Assembly: GCA_034431495.1 (NCBI GenBank)
Contig: DAOUDB010000095.1
Coordinates: 1-20,253 of the forward strand
Reading direction: 5' to 3'
DNA: 20,253 nt
From: Roseilinea sp034431495
Lineage (GTDB): Bacteria > Chloroflexota > Anaerolineae > J036 > Brachytrichaceae
A program made the translations under genes and the position numbers. The first letter of the stretch is position 1. Each line of letters opens with the position of its first letter. The notes beneath the pieces were generated by a model, which had not been told where the DNA came from, made no database searches, and saw nothing but the letters and a program-made list of their open reading frames with translations. Positions 1 to 6,711 of this stretch are shown here, one piece after another.

Positions 1-262
1 CATGTTCATGGCCGACCGGCAGGGCGTGATCTCCAGCATCTTGTACGGCCCCGATCAGCGCACGCAGATCACGCCGGCCACCACCAGCGCCTTGTTCACC
101 GTGTATGCGCCGGCCGGCATCAGCGAGATGCAGGTACGGCGACACCTGGAGCGGCTGGCGGAGTACGTGCGCTTGGTTGCGCCGCAGGCGGTGATCGAGC
201 CGGCGGTGGTATGTGGGGCGTGGGAGATCGCTGCCAGCCCTATCGGGACAGGCCCTACGTGA
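1..262 (+). CDS. B3/B4 domain protein, C-terminal part (5' end outside window)
   Basis: The frame is open from the left edge, so only the last 86 or so residues are seen. The segment GVISSILYGPDQRTQI followed by TPATTSALFTVYAP and a helix rich in Arg, Leu and Glu matches the end of stand-alone B3/B4 domain proteins. These are relatives of the editing region of the phenylalanyl-tRNA synthetase beta chain and are thought to hydrolyse or bind aminoacyl-tRNA-like ligands. The function is taken from the family, because catalytic residues are not in the visible part. The last 17 residues look less conserved. The stop codon overlaps the 3' end of the convergent phosphatase gene by 8 bp, leaving no room for a separate terminator. 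Confidence 0.7.
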   Translation, partial: MFMADRQGVISSILYGPDQRTQITPATTSALFTVYAPAGISEMQVRRHLERLAEYVRLVAPQAVIEPAVVCGAWEIAASPIGTGPT

Positions 263-980
263 TCAGCGCGTCGGGCAGGAAATCGACGCGGTTGAGGTAA
301 ACGATGCCCGTTTCCTGCTCGTTCTCGAAGCGCAGCCGGCTGACCGATGCGTTGTTCAGCACGAACCACCAGCCGTTGATACTCTGGCTTTTCAACACCT
401 CGGCCATGAAGAGGTTGAAGAATTCGCCGTGGCTGACGACGACGACGTTGTCGTGGGTGTTGCCGTGTCGAGCCAACAGGTCGGCCAGCGCGCGGCGGGC
501 GCGTTGGCGGCACGCGGCATCGTCTTCATAGGGGCGGTTCCACCAGCCGGCTTCGTCGAGGCGGTCGGGCAGGATGATGCCGGGGTAATGGCGCTCGAAG
601 TAGCTGCGCGGCTTGCCGGGCAGGCCGGTTTTCTTGCCGGTGATGGGGTCGTCCAGGTAGATGCCGCCGGCTTCGTGCCAATCTTCCCAGGCGATGAGGG
701 GCAGGCCCAGCGCGCCGGCGATGGCATAGGCGGTGGCGACGGCGCGCGTCATCAGGCTGGTGTACACATGCGTGATGGCGAAGCCGCGCCGGTTCTGATG
801 ATCCCGTCCGGCGGTATTCGCATTGGGGGCCGCTTGCGCCAGGAACTGCGCCACATAGCGCGCCTGTTGCTGCCCGATGTCGGTCAGTTCGGGGTCTTCG
901 ACCCGATTATTGCTGTTGCTGGTGGCATCCCAGGCGGCGTTGTTGGCAGACTGGCCGTGCCGCACAAAGTACAGGTTCAT
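255..980 (-). CDS. Histidine phosphatase family protein (phosphoglycerate mutase-like)
   Basis: The 241-residue product starts MNLYFVRHGQS, the RHG signature whose His8 is the phosphate-accepting residue of the branch-1 histidine phosphatase superfamily. Other expected positions are visible: Arg79 in TSLMTRA, Glu103 in WHEAGGI and His184 in VVVVSHGE, which together form the phosphate pocket. Length fits a single-domain cytoplasmic enzyme. The substrate cannot be told from sequence; sugar phosphates, nucleotides and phosphoproteins are all possible in this superfamily. The start lies 9 bp beyond the stop of the AbiEii-like gene, so co-transcription is likely. No Shine-Dalgarno sequence is seen, but TTAAAT sits 7 nt before the ATG and could be the -10 of a leaderless transcript. 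Confidence 0.88.
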   Translation of the reverse strand: MNLYFVRHGQSANNAAWDATSNSNNRVEDPELTDIGQQQARYVAQFLAQAAPNANTAGRDHQNRRGFAITHVYTSLMTRAVATAYAIAGALGLPLIAWEDWHEAGGIYLDDPITGKKTGLPGKPRSYFERHYPGIILPDRLDEAGWWNRPYEDDAACRQRARRALADLLARHGNTHDNVVVVSHGEFFNLFMAEVLKSQSINGWWFVLNNASVSRLRFENEQETGIVYLNRVDFLPDALIT

Positions 981-989
981 GGGGCCGAT

Positions 990-1670
990 TTAACCCTGAG
1001 CGCATTTCAGCAGCAGCGCGACCGACATGCGCTCGCACTGCTTCGTCACTGCCGCCCAGTCCTGCCAGGCTTCCGCAAGCCCCTTGTATTCCCTGAGATC
1101 GATGTCATCGAGATCGTATGGCATGGGCGCCGCCAGTTGTTTGATGAGTTGCTGAAGAACACTTTCACCAGTGTCTTGCGGATAAAGCGCATCGAGATCG
1201 AGCAGCGCGGCGCATGCCTGGGCTTCGCCCAGATGCGCAGACAACGCCGCGAAGTCCAAATAGTCGCGCGTTGCGTTTCGACGCAGGATCAGCACAGCCT
1301 TGATGCGCAGAATTTCGCCCGGCGTCGGGACGGTCAGCGCTCCGTAATCTGTCTGGACGACTTGGGTTTCGAGCGGTCTGGCGCGAATGAGTTGCCTGAT
1401 GCCGGTCTGAATGCCGTCGAGGCTGCCCAGGATCAACACTGGTCGGTTAACGCGAGCCGTCTTCCGGCCAGCCACAGACTCAAGCTGCGCGACAACATCG
1501 TCGAACCGCTCGCGCAGATTGGTCAATGTGGGATCGGCGTCCAGCGAGATGCGGCGCCCGGCATGCACAGCGGCGCTGGCGCCGCCCACAAGCACGGCTT
1601 CGGGCAAGATCTGTTGCAAGTGACAGGCGGCAGAGATGATGCGATCCCACTCAGGCGCGGAGTTTGTCAT
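990..1670 (-). CDS. AbiEii/AbiGii-type nucleotidyltransferase (toxin-like)
   Basis: The 226-residue protein has the DNA polymerase-beta-like nucleotidyltransferase core of the AbiEii family. LVGGASAAVHAG (Gly29-Gly30) is the glycine pair, LDADP (Asp44, Asp46) supplies the two metal-binding acids, and IKAVLILRRNATRDYLD (Lys124, Arg136-Asp137, Asp140) matches the family's second conserved block. In characterised AbiE systems the AbiEii protein is a toxin that transfers nucleotides and is held by a co-expressed antitoxin. Here the gene overlaps by 4 bp (ATGA) the end of a 76-codon upstream gene, a typical coupled arrangement. That partner is far smaller than the winged-helix AbiEi antitoxin. Toxicity is therefore inferred, and a housekeeping nucleotidyltransferase role is the alternative. 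The gene contains no GCCGGC word, unlike almost all neighbours. Confidence 0.75.
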   Translation of the reverse strand: MTNSAPEWDRIISAACHLQQILPEAVLVGGASAAVHAGRRISLDADPTLTNLRERFDDVVAQLESVAGRKTARVNRPVLILGSLDGIQTGIRQLIRARPLETQVVQTDYGALTVPTPGEILRIKAVLILRRNATRDYLDFAALSAHLGEAQACAALLDLDALYPQDTGESVLQQLIKQLAAPMPYDLDDIDLREYKGLAEAWQDWAAVTKQCERMSVALLLKCAQG

Positions 1671-1897
1671 GACACGGCTTCATGGCGTTCGGCCAGCAAC
1701 TGCCAAACGCGATAGGCTTGCGGATCATCGTTAACTCGCGCACGGCAGACGCGCAGCACCTTCTCGCGCAGGCGACCGGTGTCGTCTCGCAGGACTGCCT
1801 GCGCCAGCTCGACCCAATCTGTCAGGGCGCCGCGCTCGATGATGTCGTCGATGGCCGCCAGCGTGTAGTTGGAATAGTTGAGATGACGATGCTGCAT
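1667..1897 (-). CDS. Small helical protein, putative partner/antitoxin of the AbiEii-like enzyme
   Basis: The product is 76 residues, beginning MQHRHLNYSNYTLAAIDD, with no recognised DNA-binding motif; it reads as a helical, mixed-charge cytoplasmic protein. The start was chosen by the ribosome-binding site: GGGAG lies 6 nt upstream of this ATG. A longer in-frame reading back to 2029 would run through the end of the neighbouring URO-D gene and is poorly supported. A TATACT box 14 nt before the ATG (1914-1919, minus strand) could be a -10, but no matching -35 is seen at normal spacing. The 4-bp ATGA overlap with the nucleotidyltransferase shows translational coupling. An antitoxin or chaperone-like partner role is inferred from position and size only. 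Confidence 0.7.
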   Translation of the reverse strand: MQHRHLNYSNYTLAAIDDIIERGALTDWVELAQAVLRDDTGRLREKVLRVCRARVNDDPQAYRVWQLLAERHEAVS

Positions 1898-1955
1898 GAC
1901 TTCTCCCGCCAAGTATACGAGGCCTGTGTGGCGCGCGCTGAAGGCAGCGAATGTG

Positions 1956-3056
1956 TCAAGGCTGGTCTGGAAACGCGCCGGCTTCCCACGCCGTCTCGAA
2001 CATGGCGATGGCATTCTCCAGTTTGACATCCCAATGTAATTCCGTGCTGGAACCGAGCAGATAGCCCCGGCCGCCGGCGTCGCGGATGTTCTGCGCGCAC
2101 ACGGCGCGCACTTCCTCCGGCGTGCCGTTGGTCAGGAGCTGGCTGACATCCACCCCGCCAGTCAGGAAGAGGCGAGGGTATCGCTCGCGCACGGCGCGCA
2201 CCGTCATGCCGGCCAGCACTTCCAGCGGGTTCAGCCCGTCGATGCCGGCTGCGACCAAATCGTCCATCACCGGCCACAGATTGCCATCGGAATGGAAAAG
2301 GCATACAGCGCCACGTTCGTGCCAGGCGTCGGTGAGTTGTTTGAGGCGGGGCAGCCACAGCCGGCGCAGCCAGGCCGGCGAAAACAGCGGGGCACTCTTG
2401 TAGGCGATGTCGTCGTAGGTCAGTGCGATAGGGATGAGGGCGGGATCGGCAATGCAGGCCACCCGGCGCAACTCGGCGCGGTGCCGCGCGTCCAGCCATT
2501 CCTCCACCCAGTCTGGCGCTTCGGCGATGAGGTAAGAGAACAACTCCATGCCGGCCAGCCAGTACATCTCGGTCAGGCCGACGCCGCTTTCGACGATCAT
2601 CACGGTTGGGTCGTTGCGGCCGGTGGGGTCGCCGGCAGCCGAAAGGGCCATGCGCTCCCGCAACTGGTCGTGAAAGTGCTTCGCATAGGCGCTATCAAAG
2701 ACAGCAGACTGACTGCGCTGAATCTCGCCCTTGATCCACTCGATCAGCGCGGGCACATCATGGAAGGGGCGCTCGATGATCCACGAAGTCCACCGCTCGC
2801 GCTGGATGACGACGCCGTTCTCCCCGCGTTCGATGCCGGGTTCAGCCGGCCCCTCTGGCATACGTGTCGCGTCGAGCGTGCGTCCAATGGCAAGCCCTTT
2901 CACGCTCAGGCCGTTCTCGACGGTCAGGCGCTGGCCGGCGTAGTGCTCAATCACCGCGTCGTTTTGCAGGATGTCGTAAACGGGGGTGCGGTCGGTTTCC
3001 TGGAACCTGATGGCGCGCATGACGCGCTCGCGTTTGGTCAACAGGTGAGAGTGCAT
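1956..3056 (-). CDS. Uroporphyrinogen decarboxylase (URO-D) family protein, methyltransferase-like
   Basis: The 366-residue protein opens with LLTKRERVMRAIRFQETDRTP, the characteristic beginning of the URO-D/MtaA superfamily, and ends with GGVDVSQLLTNGTPEEV and a GYLLGSSTELH segment, also typical. These TIM barrels include heme-pathway decarboxylases and corrinoid-dependent methyltransferases. The pocket motif is LFHSDGN (His255, Asp257), with NPLE at 276-279. The His-x-Cys zinc motif of methylcobamide:CoM methyltransferases is absent, so it is neither an evident MtaA nor a biosynthetic HemE. Substrate is unknown; methyl or carboxyl chemistry on a small metabolite is the best guess. The start fits the family N-terminus but lacks a ribosome-binding site. 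An 8-bp inverted repeat lies just upstream. Confidence 0.82.
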   Translation of the reverse strand: MHSHLLTKRERVMRAIRFQETDRTPVYDILQNDAVIEHYAGQRLTVENGLSVKGLAIGRTLDATRMPEGPAEPGIERGENGVVIQRERWTSWIIERPFHDVPALIEWIKGEIQRSQSAVFDSAYAKHFHDQLRERMALSAAGDPTGRNDPTVMIVESGVGLTEMYWLAGMELFSYLIAEAPDWVEEWLDARHRAELRRVACIADPALIPIALTYDDIAYKSAPLFSPAWLRRLWLPRLKQLTDAWHERGAVCLFHSDGNLWPVMDDLVAAGIDGLNPLEVLAGMTVRAVRERYPRLFLTGGVDVSQLLTNGTPEEVRAVCAQNIRDAGGRGYLLGSSTELHWDVKLENAIAMFETAWEAGAFPDQP

Positions 3057-3069
3057 AAATGAGACGGCA

Positions 3070-3105
3070 ATCGGCTTGATGAGATTTTACCCCTCTGAAG
3101 CCGAT
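3070..3105 (-). promoter_or_regulatory. Inverted repeat around a candidate -10 upstream of the URO-D-family gene
   Basis: ATCGGCTT (3070-3077) and AAGCCGAT (3098-3105) form a perfect 8-bp inverted repeat separated by 20 bp; two flanking positions also match. Read on the minus strand the spacer contains TAAAAT (3084-3089), a reasonable -10 about 27 nt before the ATG at 3056. A dyad flanking a -10 is a common repressor-site layout. No good -35 is visible and the regulator is unknown. Confidence 0.35.
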
Positions 3106-3200
3106 CGGGTGACTGGCTTGGTCAGGCAATCAGTGACGGCAAGATCGCGGGTGATCCATAGCGCGAGCATTGGCAGCCATTCCTGCGGAAACGCCCACAA

Positions 3201-3266
3201 TTAGGCGCCGAAAACGATCTGGCAGCCAACCATCATCTTAAAGAGACTCAGCAAGGTATGCCACAT
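3201..3266 (-). CDS. Possible 21-residue small hydrophobic peptide
   Basis: The frame reads MWHTLLSLFKMMVGCQIVF-GA and stops at TAA. It is preceded by AGGAG about 7 nt before the ATG, a better ribosome-binding site than many annotated genes here possess. The peptide could be a short membrane-seeking helix or a leader peptide for the URO-D-family gene, which is read in the same direction about 145 bp on. There is no homology argument, so chance is a serious alternative. Confidence 0.25.
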   Translation of the reverse strand: MWHTLLSLFKMMVGCQIVFGA

Positions 3267-3534
3267 GGCTTGACTCCTGCCGGTTAGTCTACTGGACGCG
3301 CGCAATCCCCTGAATCATCAGGGTTGGCAGGGTATTCGGCCAGATAGCTGTCTGACGCTTGAGATATGAGGCGAAAGCAATGCTGCGGCGCCGGCCGGCA
3401 GCACTGAATGAGATGGGGCGCAGGCAGTGAGGACGATCGAAACGGCAGCCCAATCCAACATCTGTGCGAAGTGCGACAGTACAATGCAGGTGCGGGCCGG
3501 GTGATCTCCGGGCCTGATCTGGGAGTGATTTCAC

Positions 3535-4254
3535 ATGCAAGACAAAGGTGGCGCGGGTTGCGCCATTCTCGCGCTGATCGGGGTGTGCGCCGGCATGAGC
3601 TTCCTGGCCTACCTGGTTGTCACACAGGCGGGCTGGTTGTTGCTGGCAGCGCCGGCCCTCCTCCTCGCGCTGCTGGCAGTGGCTGACGTGCTTCGAGACG
3701 ATGCTTATCTGGCCGCCGATCAACCCGGCGGGTTCACAGCATGGCACGCCGCGACCCTCACGCGCATTCGCAAATGGATCGGCAAGCCGGCAATTCACCT
3801 GGTGCCACAACTGGGGGTCAGCACCGAAGAACGCTTGCTGGTGAAGCGGGCTGTCAAACTCGCCGGCGAAGTGCTCGCTGCTGTGCGCCACGGCGCGACG
3901 CCGGAAACGCAGCGCACGCTATTGGTCCAACAGGCCGAGGCTGTGCCGGCCAACATCGCCGGCGCCCTGTGGCGACTGGCCCGCTTGCGGCGCATCAAGC
4001 GCACAGCCGACCCAAAGACCGATCAGGGCCGCGAGACCATTCAGCAGATCACGGCGCTGGAGAACGACTTGCTGGCAGGGATCAATCAGTCGCTCGACAG
4101 GTTGGCCGCCGTGCCCATGAATATGGTGCAGGTCGAGTTGGCCAGAGACACCCGGCGCGCCGAGCAATTGCTGTCCGACCTCAACGAGAGCAACAGCAAG
4201 CTCGAGGATCTGTCGTCGGTATATCGTGAACTGGGTGGCGGTTCGACAGCGTAG
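3535..4254 (+). CDS. Unknown membrane-anchored protein with helical cytoplasmic tail
   Basis: I do not recognise this 239-residue protein. Two adjacent hydrophobic helices (about residues 8-30 and 33-51) form a hairpin anchor. The remaining 185 residues are soluble, charged and mostly helical, with a probable coiled coil in the last 70 (heptad-like leucines through ITALENDLLAG and EQLLSDLNESNSKLEDL). Such a shape suits a scaffold or membrane-associated adaptor, but nothing specific can be claimed. The start has GGGAG about 9 nt upstream, and a TACAAT box at 3480-3485 could be its -10. The MlrC-like gene begins 38 bp after its stop on the same strand, so the two are probably co-transcribed. 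Confidence 0.75.
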   Translation: MQDKGGAGCAILALIGVCAGMSFLAYLVVTQAGWLLLAAPALLLALLAVADVLRDDAYLAADQPGGFTAWHAATLTRIRKWIGKPAIHLVPQLGVSTEERLLVKRAVKLAGEVLAAVRHGATPETQRTLLVQQAEAVPANIAGALWRLARLRRIKRTADPKTDQGRETIQQITALENDLLAGINQSLDRLAAVPMNMVQVELARDTRRAEQLLSDLNESNSKLEDLSSVYRELGGGSTA

Positions 4255-4292
4255 TCGACGCCGAAACAACGCGCGCTTCTGGAGTCTGCGCC

Positions 4293-5813
4293 ATGTCACA
4301 CCGCCTGCCCAGAAGAATCGCCCTCGGTGGCATCGTTCACGAGACCCATACGTTTGCGCCGGCGCGCGCCGACCTGGCTGCCTTCGCGCAGCAGACCTTG
4401 TGCGAAGGTCAGGCCATCCTGACTCGCATGCGTGACACGCCCACCAGCATGGGCGGCGCGATCGAGGGATTGATCCGCGTGGGCTACCAGCCCGTGCCGT
4501 TGCTCTATGCGGCAGCCATGCCCAGCGGTATGGTGACGCAGGATGCCTATGACACGCTTCTGAGCAATCTACTTGCCCGGCTGAGGGCGGTGTTGCCGGT
4601 AGATGGTGTGCTTCTCATTCTGCATGGCGCGATGGTCGCGGAACAGCAGGACGACTGCGAAGGCGACATCCTCAACCATGTGCGCGCGGTGGTGGGGCCG
4701 GCGTGTCCCATCGTCTGCACGCTGGATATGCACGGCAACGTCAGCCCGGCCATGGTCGTCCATGCCAACGCGTTAGTGGCTTTCGATCAGAACCCGCACC
4801 TTGACACATACGAGCGCGGTCTGGAAGCTGTCTCGATCTTGCGTCGAATGCTGGACGATGGGGCGCGCCTTGCATCGGCGCTGGCCCGACCACCCATGCT
4901 GCTCAGCGCGCTGACTACGTGGACGGCGCGGCCGCCCTTGCAGCCGGCGCATGAGCGGGCGCAGGTCATGGAGCGCGACCCGCGCGTGGTCAATGTCAGC
5001 GTGATGGGCGGCTTTGCGTATGCCGATACGCCATTCACCGGCCCCAGCGTTATCGTGACTACGGATGGTGACACAACGCTGGCGCGCGCGCATGCGAATG
5101 AGGTGGCGCGCATCCTGTGGGCGCATCGTGAAGCGGGCGCATACGCCGGCCTGCCGGCAGACGAAGCAGTGCGGCGCGCGCTCGCGGCTCCGCACGGGCC
5201 GGTGGTACTGGCCGATGTGGGCGACAACATTGGCGGCGGCAGCCCAGGCGATGGCACGGTACTGCTGCGCGCGCTGCTCGAGGCCGGCGCGCAAGAAGCT
5301 GCCGTTATCATCGCTGATCCACAGGCGGTGGCGCAAGCGCTGGCGGCGGGGGAAGGCGCCACGCTGGAGACGTTGGTTGGTGGCAAGCATGATGGATTGC
5401 ATGGCGAACCGGTGTGGGTGCGTGGGCGCGTGGAGCGTCTGACCGATGGTCGCTACACGATCGAGGGCCACGATCACTTCGCGCAGTTGTATGGGCGCGA
5501 GGTGAACATGGGCCGCTGTGCGCTGCTACGCTGCGACGGCGTACTCGTCCTGCTCACCCAGATCAAAACACCGCCGGGTGATCTGGCGCAGTGGCGCAGC
5601 CAGGGCATTACGCCCGAGGCCATGCACATTCTGGTCGCCAAGTCGGCTGTTGCCTTTCGTGGTGCATATGCGTCGATCGCTGCTGAAATTTACGAGGTGG
5701 ACACACCCGGCTTGTGCGCTTCAAACCTCAGCCGATTTTGCTATCGCAAGGTGCGCCGCCCGGTTTATCCGCTTGACCCGGAAATCATGTGGCTCGATGG
5801 CGCATCGGCATGA
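4293..5813 (+). CDS. M81 family metallopeptidase (MlrC/microcystinase-like)
   Basis: The 506-residue protein has the two-part M81 architecture: an N-terminal DUF1485 metallohydrolase half and a C-terminal MlrC half. Motifs include GGIVHETHTFAP (Glu17), LILHGAM (His111), TLDMHGN (Asp145, His147) and NPHLDTYERG (His169), which are the conserved metal-binding acids and histidines of the family, then DNIGGGSPGDGT in the second half. MlrC cleaves linearised microcystin in Sphingomonas, but most M81 proteins are in organisms that never meet microcystin and probably act on other small peptides or amides. No signal peptide is seen, so it should be cytoplasmic. CTGGAG lies 8 nt before the ATG. The last seven codons lie inside a 32-bp sequence repeated 113 bp downstream. 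Confidence 0.9.
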   Translation: MSHRLPRRIALGGIVHETHTFAPARADLAAFAQQTLCEGQAILTRMRDTPTSMGGAIEGLIRVGYQPVPLLYAAAMPSGMVTQDAYDTLLSNLLARLRAVLPVDGVLLILHGAMVAEQQDDCEGDILNHVRAVVGPACPIVCTLDMHGNVSPAMVVHANALVAFDQNPHLDTYERGLEAVSILRRMLDDGARLASALARPPMLLSALTTWTARPPLQPAHERAQVMERDPRVVNVSVMGGFAYADTPFTGPSVIVTTDGDTTLARAHANEVARILWAHREAGAYAGLPADEAVRRALAAPHGPVVLADVGDNIGGGSPGDGTVLLRALLEAGAQEAAVIIADPQAVAQALAAGEGATLETLVGGKHDGLHGEPVWVRGRVERLTDGRYTIEGHDHFAQLYGREVNMGRCALLRCDGVLVLLTQIKTPPGDLAQWRSQGITPEAMHILVAKSAVAFRGAYASIAAEIYEVDTPGLCASNLSRFCYRKVRRPVYPLDPEIMWLDGASA

Positions 5814-5837
5814 AGTGGGCCGGTGGGATGAGTTGGC

Positions 5838-5876
5838 GGGGCAAGCCAGCGGGGCAAGCCAGCGGGGCAAGCCAGC
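5838..5876 (+). repeat. 13-bp unit in three perfect tandem copies
   Basis: GGGGCAAGCCAGC occurs at 5838-5850, 5851-5863 and 5864-5876 with no mismatch. The array lies between the two 32-bp direct repeats and runs into a stem-loop. It is noncoding, just after the MlrC-like stop codon. Tandem slippage of a GCAAGCC palindrome arm is the simplest origin. Confidence 0.85.
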
Positions 5877-5885
5877 GGCTTGCCC
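5865..5885 (+). terminator. Perfect 9-bp stem-loop after the MlrC-like gene
   Basis: GGGCAAGCC (5865-5873), loop AGC, GGCTTGCCC (5877-5885) makes a strong hairpin 52 bp after the stop codon. There is no following T-run, so it is not a classical intrinsic terminator. It may instead stabilise mRNA ends or belong to a dispersed palindromic family. Confidence 0.4.
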
Positions 5886-5993
5886 TACAGGTGGGAATTG
5901 CGTAGCTCGATGGCGCATCGGCATGAAGTGGGCCGGCCGGCCGAGCTGACAGGGCAAATCCAGGGGCTGGCCCGGCACGCTGCACGCGCCGCA

Positions 5994-5999
5994 TATACT
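5994..5999 (+). promoter_or_regulatory. -10 box of a probable leaderless promoter for the response regulator
   Basis: TATACT lies exactly 8 nt before the ATG at 6008, with no ribosome-binding site between. Transcription would begin at or within 2-3 nt of the start codon. No good -35 is visible. Confidence 0.5.
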
Positions 6000-6007
6000 T
6001 CTATCTG

Positions 6008-6706
6008 ATGGCCGGAGAACATATTCTTGTTGTCGAAGATGAGCCTGCCGTGGCGCGCGGGTTGACCTATGCGCTTAAAGCGGAGGGGTTCGAGCCGGTC
6101 TGGGTTGACAACGGGCGCCAGGCGCTGGAAGTGGCGCGCCAGGGCGAGGCGCGGGCTGTCCTGTTGGACATTCGCCTGCCCGGCATGAGCGGATTCGATG
6201 TGTGCCGGCAGATGCGCGCCGAAGGCTTGCGCCTGCCCATCATCATGCTGACCGCGCGCGATGATGAAGTCGACAAGATCGTGGGTCTGGAACTGGGCGC
6301 AGATGACTATGTCGTGAAACCGTTTTCGGTGCGCGAGGTCATTACGCGCCTGCGCGCGCAGTTGCGCCGTGCCTATGGCGAACTGGCTAACACGGCCATC
6401 GCCGGGCGCACCCGCTTTGGCGCGATCGAGGTGGATTGGGACCGGCTGCTGGTGTTTCGAGATGGCCGGCCGGCTAATCTGACACCAACCGAGTTTCGCC
6501 TGCTTAAGCACCTCATCGCCAATGCCGAACGTCCCATCAGCCGCGAAGCTCTGGTCGAAGCGGTATGGGGCTATGCCAGCGACATCGAAGATGACCGGAC
6601 GATCGATGTGCACGTCCGGCATCTGCGCGAAAAGCTCGAAGAGAACCCGGCCGCGCCACAGCATATCCTCACTGCGCGTGGCGTCGGGTATCGATTCAAG
6701 CCGTGA
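6008..6706 (+). CDS. OmpR/PhoB-family response regulator
   Basis: The 232-residue protein has a receiver domain (about 5-118) and a C-terminal winged-helix DNA-binding domain (about 135-231). Acidic residues Glu10-Asp11, phospho-acceptor Asp54 in VLLDIRLPGMSG, Thr82 in IMLTARDD and Lys104 in YVVKPFS complete the phosphorylation site. LTPTEFRLLKHL, ISREALVEAVWG, IDVHVRHLREKLE and GVGYRFKP are the usual winged-helix blocks. It should dimerise when phosphorylated and bind direct repeats with about 11-bp phasing. The cognate kinase is very probably the one at 8364, with the PDZ gene between them on the same strand. An 11-bp-spaced repeat at 6813-6833 is a plausible target, implying control of the PDZ gene and perhaps the kinase. 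Confidence 0.95.
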   Translation: MAGEHILVVEDEPAVARGLTYALKAEGFEPVWVDNGRQALEVARQGEARAVLLDIRLPGMSGFDVCRQMRAEGLRLPIIMLTARDDEVDKIVGLELGADDYVVKPFSVREVITRLRAQLRRAYGELANTAIAGRTRFGAIEVDWDRLLVFRDGRPANLTPTEFRLLKHLIANAERPISREALVEAVWGYASDIEDDRTIDVHVRHLREKLEENPAAPQHILTARGVGYRFKP

Positions 6707-6711
6707 CAGCC

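Larger units (their letters stand above)
3057..3534. other. Divergent intergenic region, 478 bp
   Basis: This is the only stretch over 300 bp without a convincing gene. It separates the minus-strand URO-D-family gene from the plus-strand membrane protein gene, so it should hold promoters in both directions. It contains the dyad at 3070-3105, a possible 21-codon minus-strand reading frame at 3201-3266, and TACAAT at 3480-3485 (plus), a possible -10 for the gene at 3535. Longer open frames crossing it on the minus strand resemble no protein I know and run into the downstream gene antisense, so I do not call them. Confidence 0.5.
5792..5936 (+). repeat. 32-bp direct repeat that duplicates the 3' end of the MlrC-like gene
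   Basis: Copies at 5792-5823 and 5905-5936 are identical over 32 bp, beginning GCTCGATGGCGCATCGGCAT. The first includes the terminal codons and stop of the MlrC-like gene; the second lies in the spacer before the response regulator. Beyond the identical core, similarity continues in decayed form (AGTTGGCGGGGCAAGCC against AGCTGACAGGGCAAATC), so the original duplication was longer, about 60 bp. Confidence 0.85.

Noticed and set aside
213..1715. 500-codon plus-strand open frame
   Set aside because: It lies antisense to the phosphatase and AbiEii-like genes, both with clear motifs. The translated sequence has no recognisable domain and reflects the GC-rich third positions of the real genes.
1914..1949. 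TTGACA...TATACT promoter for the small AbiEii partner
   Set aside because: Both hexamers exist on the minus strand, but they are 36 nt apart, far from the usual 16-18.
2292..3062. 256-codon plus-strand open frame
   Set aside because: Antisense to the URO-D-family gene, whose family motifs are complete; no domain visible in the alternative.
3289..3891. 200-codon minus-strand open frame across the intergenic region
   Set aside because: It overlaps the start of the membrane protein gene antisense, has no ribosome-binding site and resembles no protein family.
5865..5885. Classical intrinsic terminator
   Set aside because: The stem is strong but is followed by TACAGGTGGG rather than a T-run, so it is listed only as a stem-loop with uncertain role.
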